DNA from: an uncultured Clostridia bacterium
GTDB lineage: Bacteria; Bacillota; Clostridia; TANB77; CAG-465
Length of the DNA: 33,208 nt
Assembly (NCBI GenBank): GCA_934162655.1
Contig: CAKPJL010000009.1
Coordinates: forward strand, 1-33,208
Direction: 5' to 3'
This document shows positions 32,908-33,208 of this stretch, piece by piece. A program made the translations under genes and the position numbers. The notes beneath the pieces were generated by a model. That model ran no database searches. It was given only the letters and a program-made list of their open reading frames with translations, and was not told the origin of the DNA. Position 1 is the first letter of the stretch, and each line of letters opens with the position of its first letter.

Positions 32908-33208
32908 TTACTTTTTCTTTGCTTTTATTTTTCTTGATACTCCAACTTTATCTAAAAATACTATTCCATCCAAATGATCAATCTCATGTTGTAATACGAC
33001 TGCCTCTATCTCTTTTGCACTAATAATTCTTTTTTTACCATCTAAACCAATATATTCTACTTTTACTTTTTCAAATCTATCAATATCATAAAAAACATCT
33101 GGATAACTAAGACATCCTTCCTCAACTTTAATCATAGATTTTGATTTTGAAATAATTTTTGGATTTATAAGTACAGATGGTTTTTTCTTTGCTCCTTCGT
33201 TAATGTAT
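32908..33208 (-). CDS. def: Peptide deformylase, C-terminal part
   Basis: The frame is open to the window edge, giving about 99 residues of peptide deformylase, the metalloenzyme that removes the formyl group from new proteins. Visible are VLINPKII, motif 2 EEGCLSYPDVF with the metal-binding Cys, and motif 3 QHEIDHLDGIVFLDK with both metal-binding His and the catalytic Glu. Motif 1 would lie beyond the edge. An internal ATG at 33133-33135 is not the start, since conserved sequence continues upstream. It runs in the same direction as the binding-protein gene 93 bases downstream, which may be cotranscribed. Confidence 0.93.
   Translation of the reverse strand, partial: YINEGAKKKPSVLINPKIISKSKSMIKVEEGCLSYPDVFYDIDRFEKVKVEYIGLDGKKRIISAKEIEAVVLQHEIDHLDGIVFLDKVGVSRKIKAKKK

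Overview
The window comes from a strongly AT-rich, low-GC Gram-positive bacterium, most likely an uncultured member of the Clostridia. The support is Firmicute-type gene content (radC-mreBCD-mrdA with a DUF4321 protein, a single-chain glycyl-tRNA synthetase, a DUF4044-like peptide, an Asp23/Gls24 domain, YlmH), strong AGGAGG ribosome sites, many TTG starts, and SigA-like promoters with 17-base spacers. Every protein gene except one HAD phosphatase lies on the minus strand, so transcription runs from high to low coordinates.

Region 1 (1-10107) is a cell-surface polysaccharide block. A phosphohexomutase gene and rfbD-rfbA-rfbC (RmlD, A, C) form one operon. rfbB (RmlB) has its own consensus promoter, and an S4-domain YlmH-like gene sits between rfbC and rfbB. 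Together the Rml enzymes make dTDP-L-rhamnose. Downstream are a membrane-anchored metallo-beta-lactamase-fold protein and an operon with the permease and ATPase of a Wzm/Wzt-type polysaccharide exporter, a family 2 glycosyltransferase and the start of a SAM-methyltransferase-like gene. The likely product is an exported rhamnose-containing glycan.

Region 2 (10131-15759) is the cell-shape operon DUF4321-radC-mreB-mreC-mreD-mrdA. The mrdA (PBP2) frame has no ATG, GTG or TTG that keeps its membrane anchor; an ATT codon at ideal distance from AGGAGG is the best start. radC also shows homology upstream of its first canonical start.

Region 3 (15800-19390) holds the plus-strand HAD phosphatase, an intergenic stretch with possible coding debris, initiator and elongator tRNA-Met genes under one promoter, a deoxycytidylate-deaminase-like gene overlapping the promoter side of trmL, a small peptidoglycan-binding protein, and a decayed HipA/CtkA-like kinase gene.

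Region 4 (19473-27814) looks like one long housekeeping operon: pnp, a P-loop NTPase fused to an Asp23/Gls24 domain, a DUF3298-like anchored protein, glyQS, a 34-residue membrane peptide, an unrecognised 277-residue protein, greA and lysS. The pnp leader can form a long hairpin at the extreme 5' end, resembling the RNase III/PNPase autoregulatory leader known from Escherichia coli.

Region 5 (27831-33208) carries an OmpR-type response regulator and a sensor kinase, followed by a receiver protein fused to a kinase-like dimerisation domain without its histidine. Upstream are a membrane-anchored peptide-binding protein and the 3' part of a peptide deformylase gene.

No CRISPR array, insertion sequence, rRNA, prophage or complete defence system was seen. 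The most unusual signals are the near-cognate start of mrdA, the apparently leaderless ylmH whose promoter is nested in a terminator, the pnp leader, and the two odd domain fusions.
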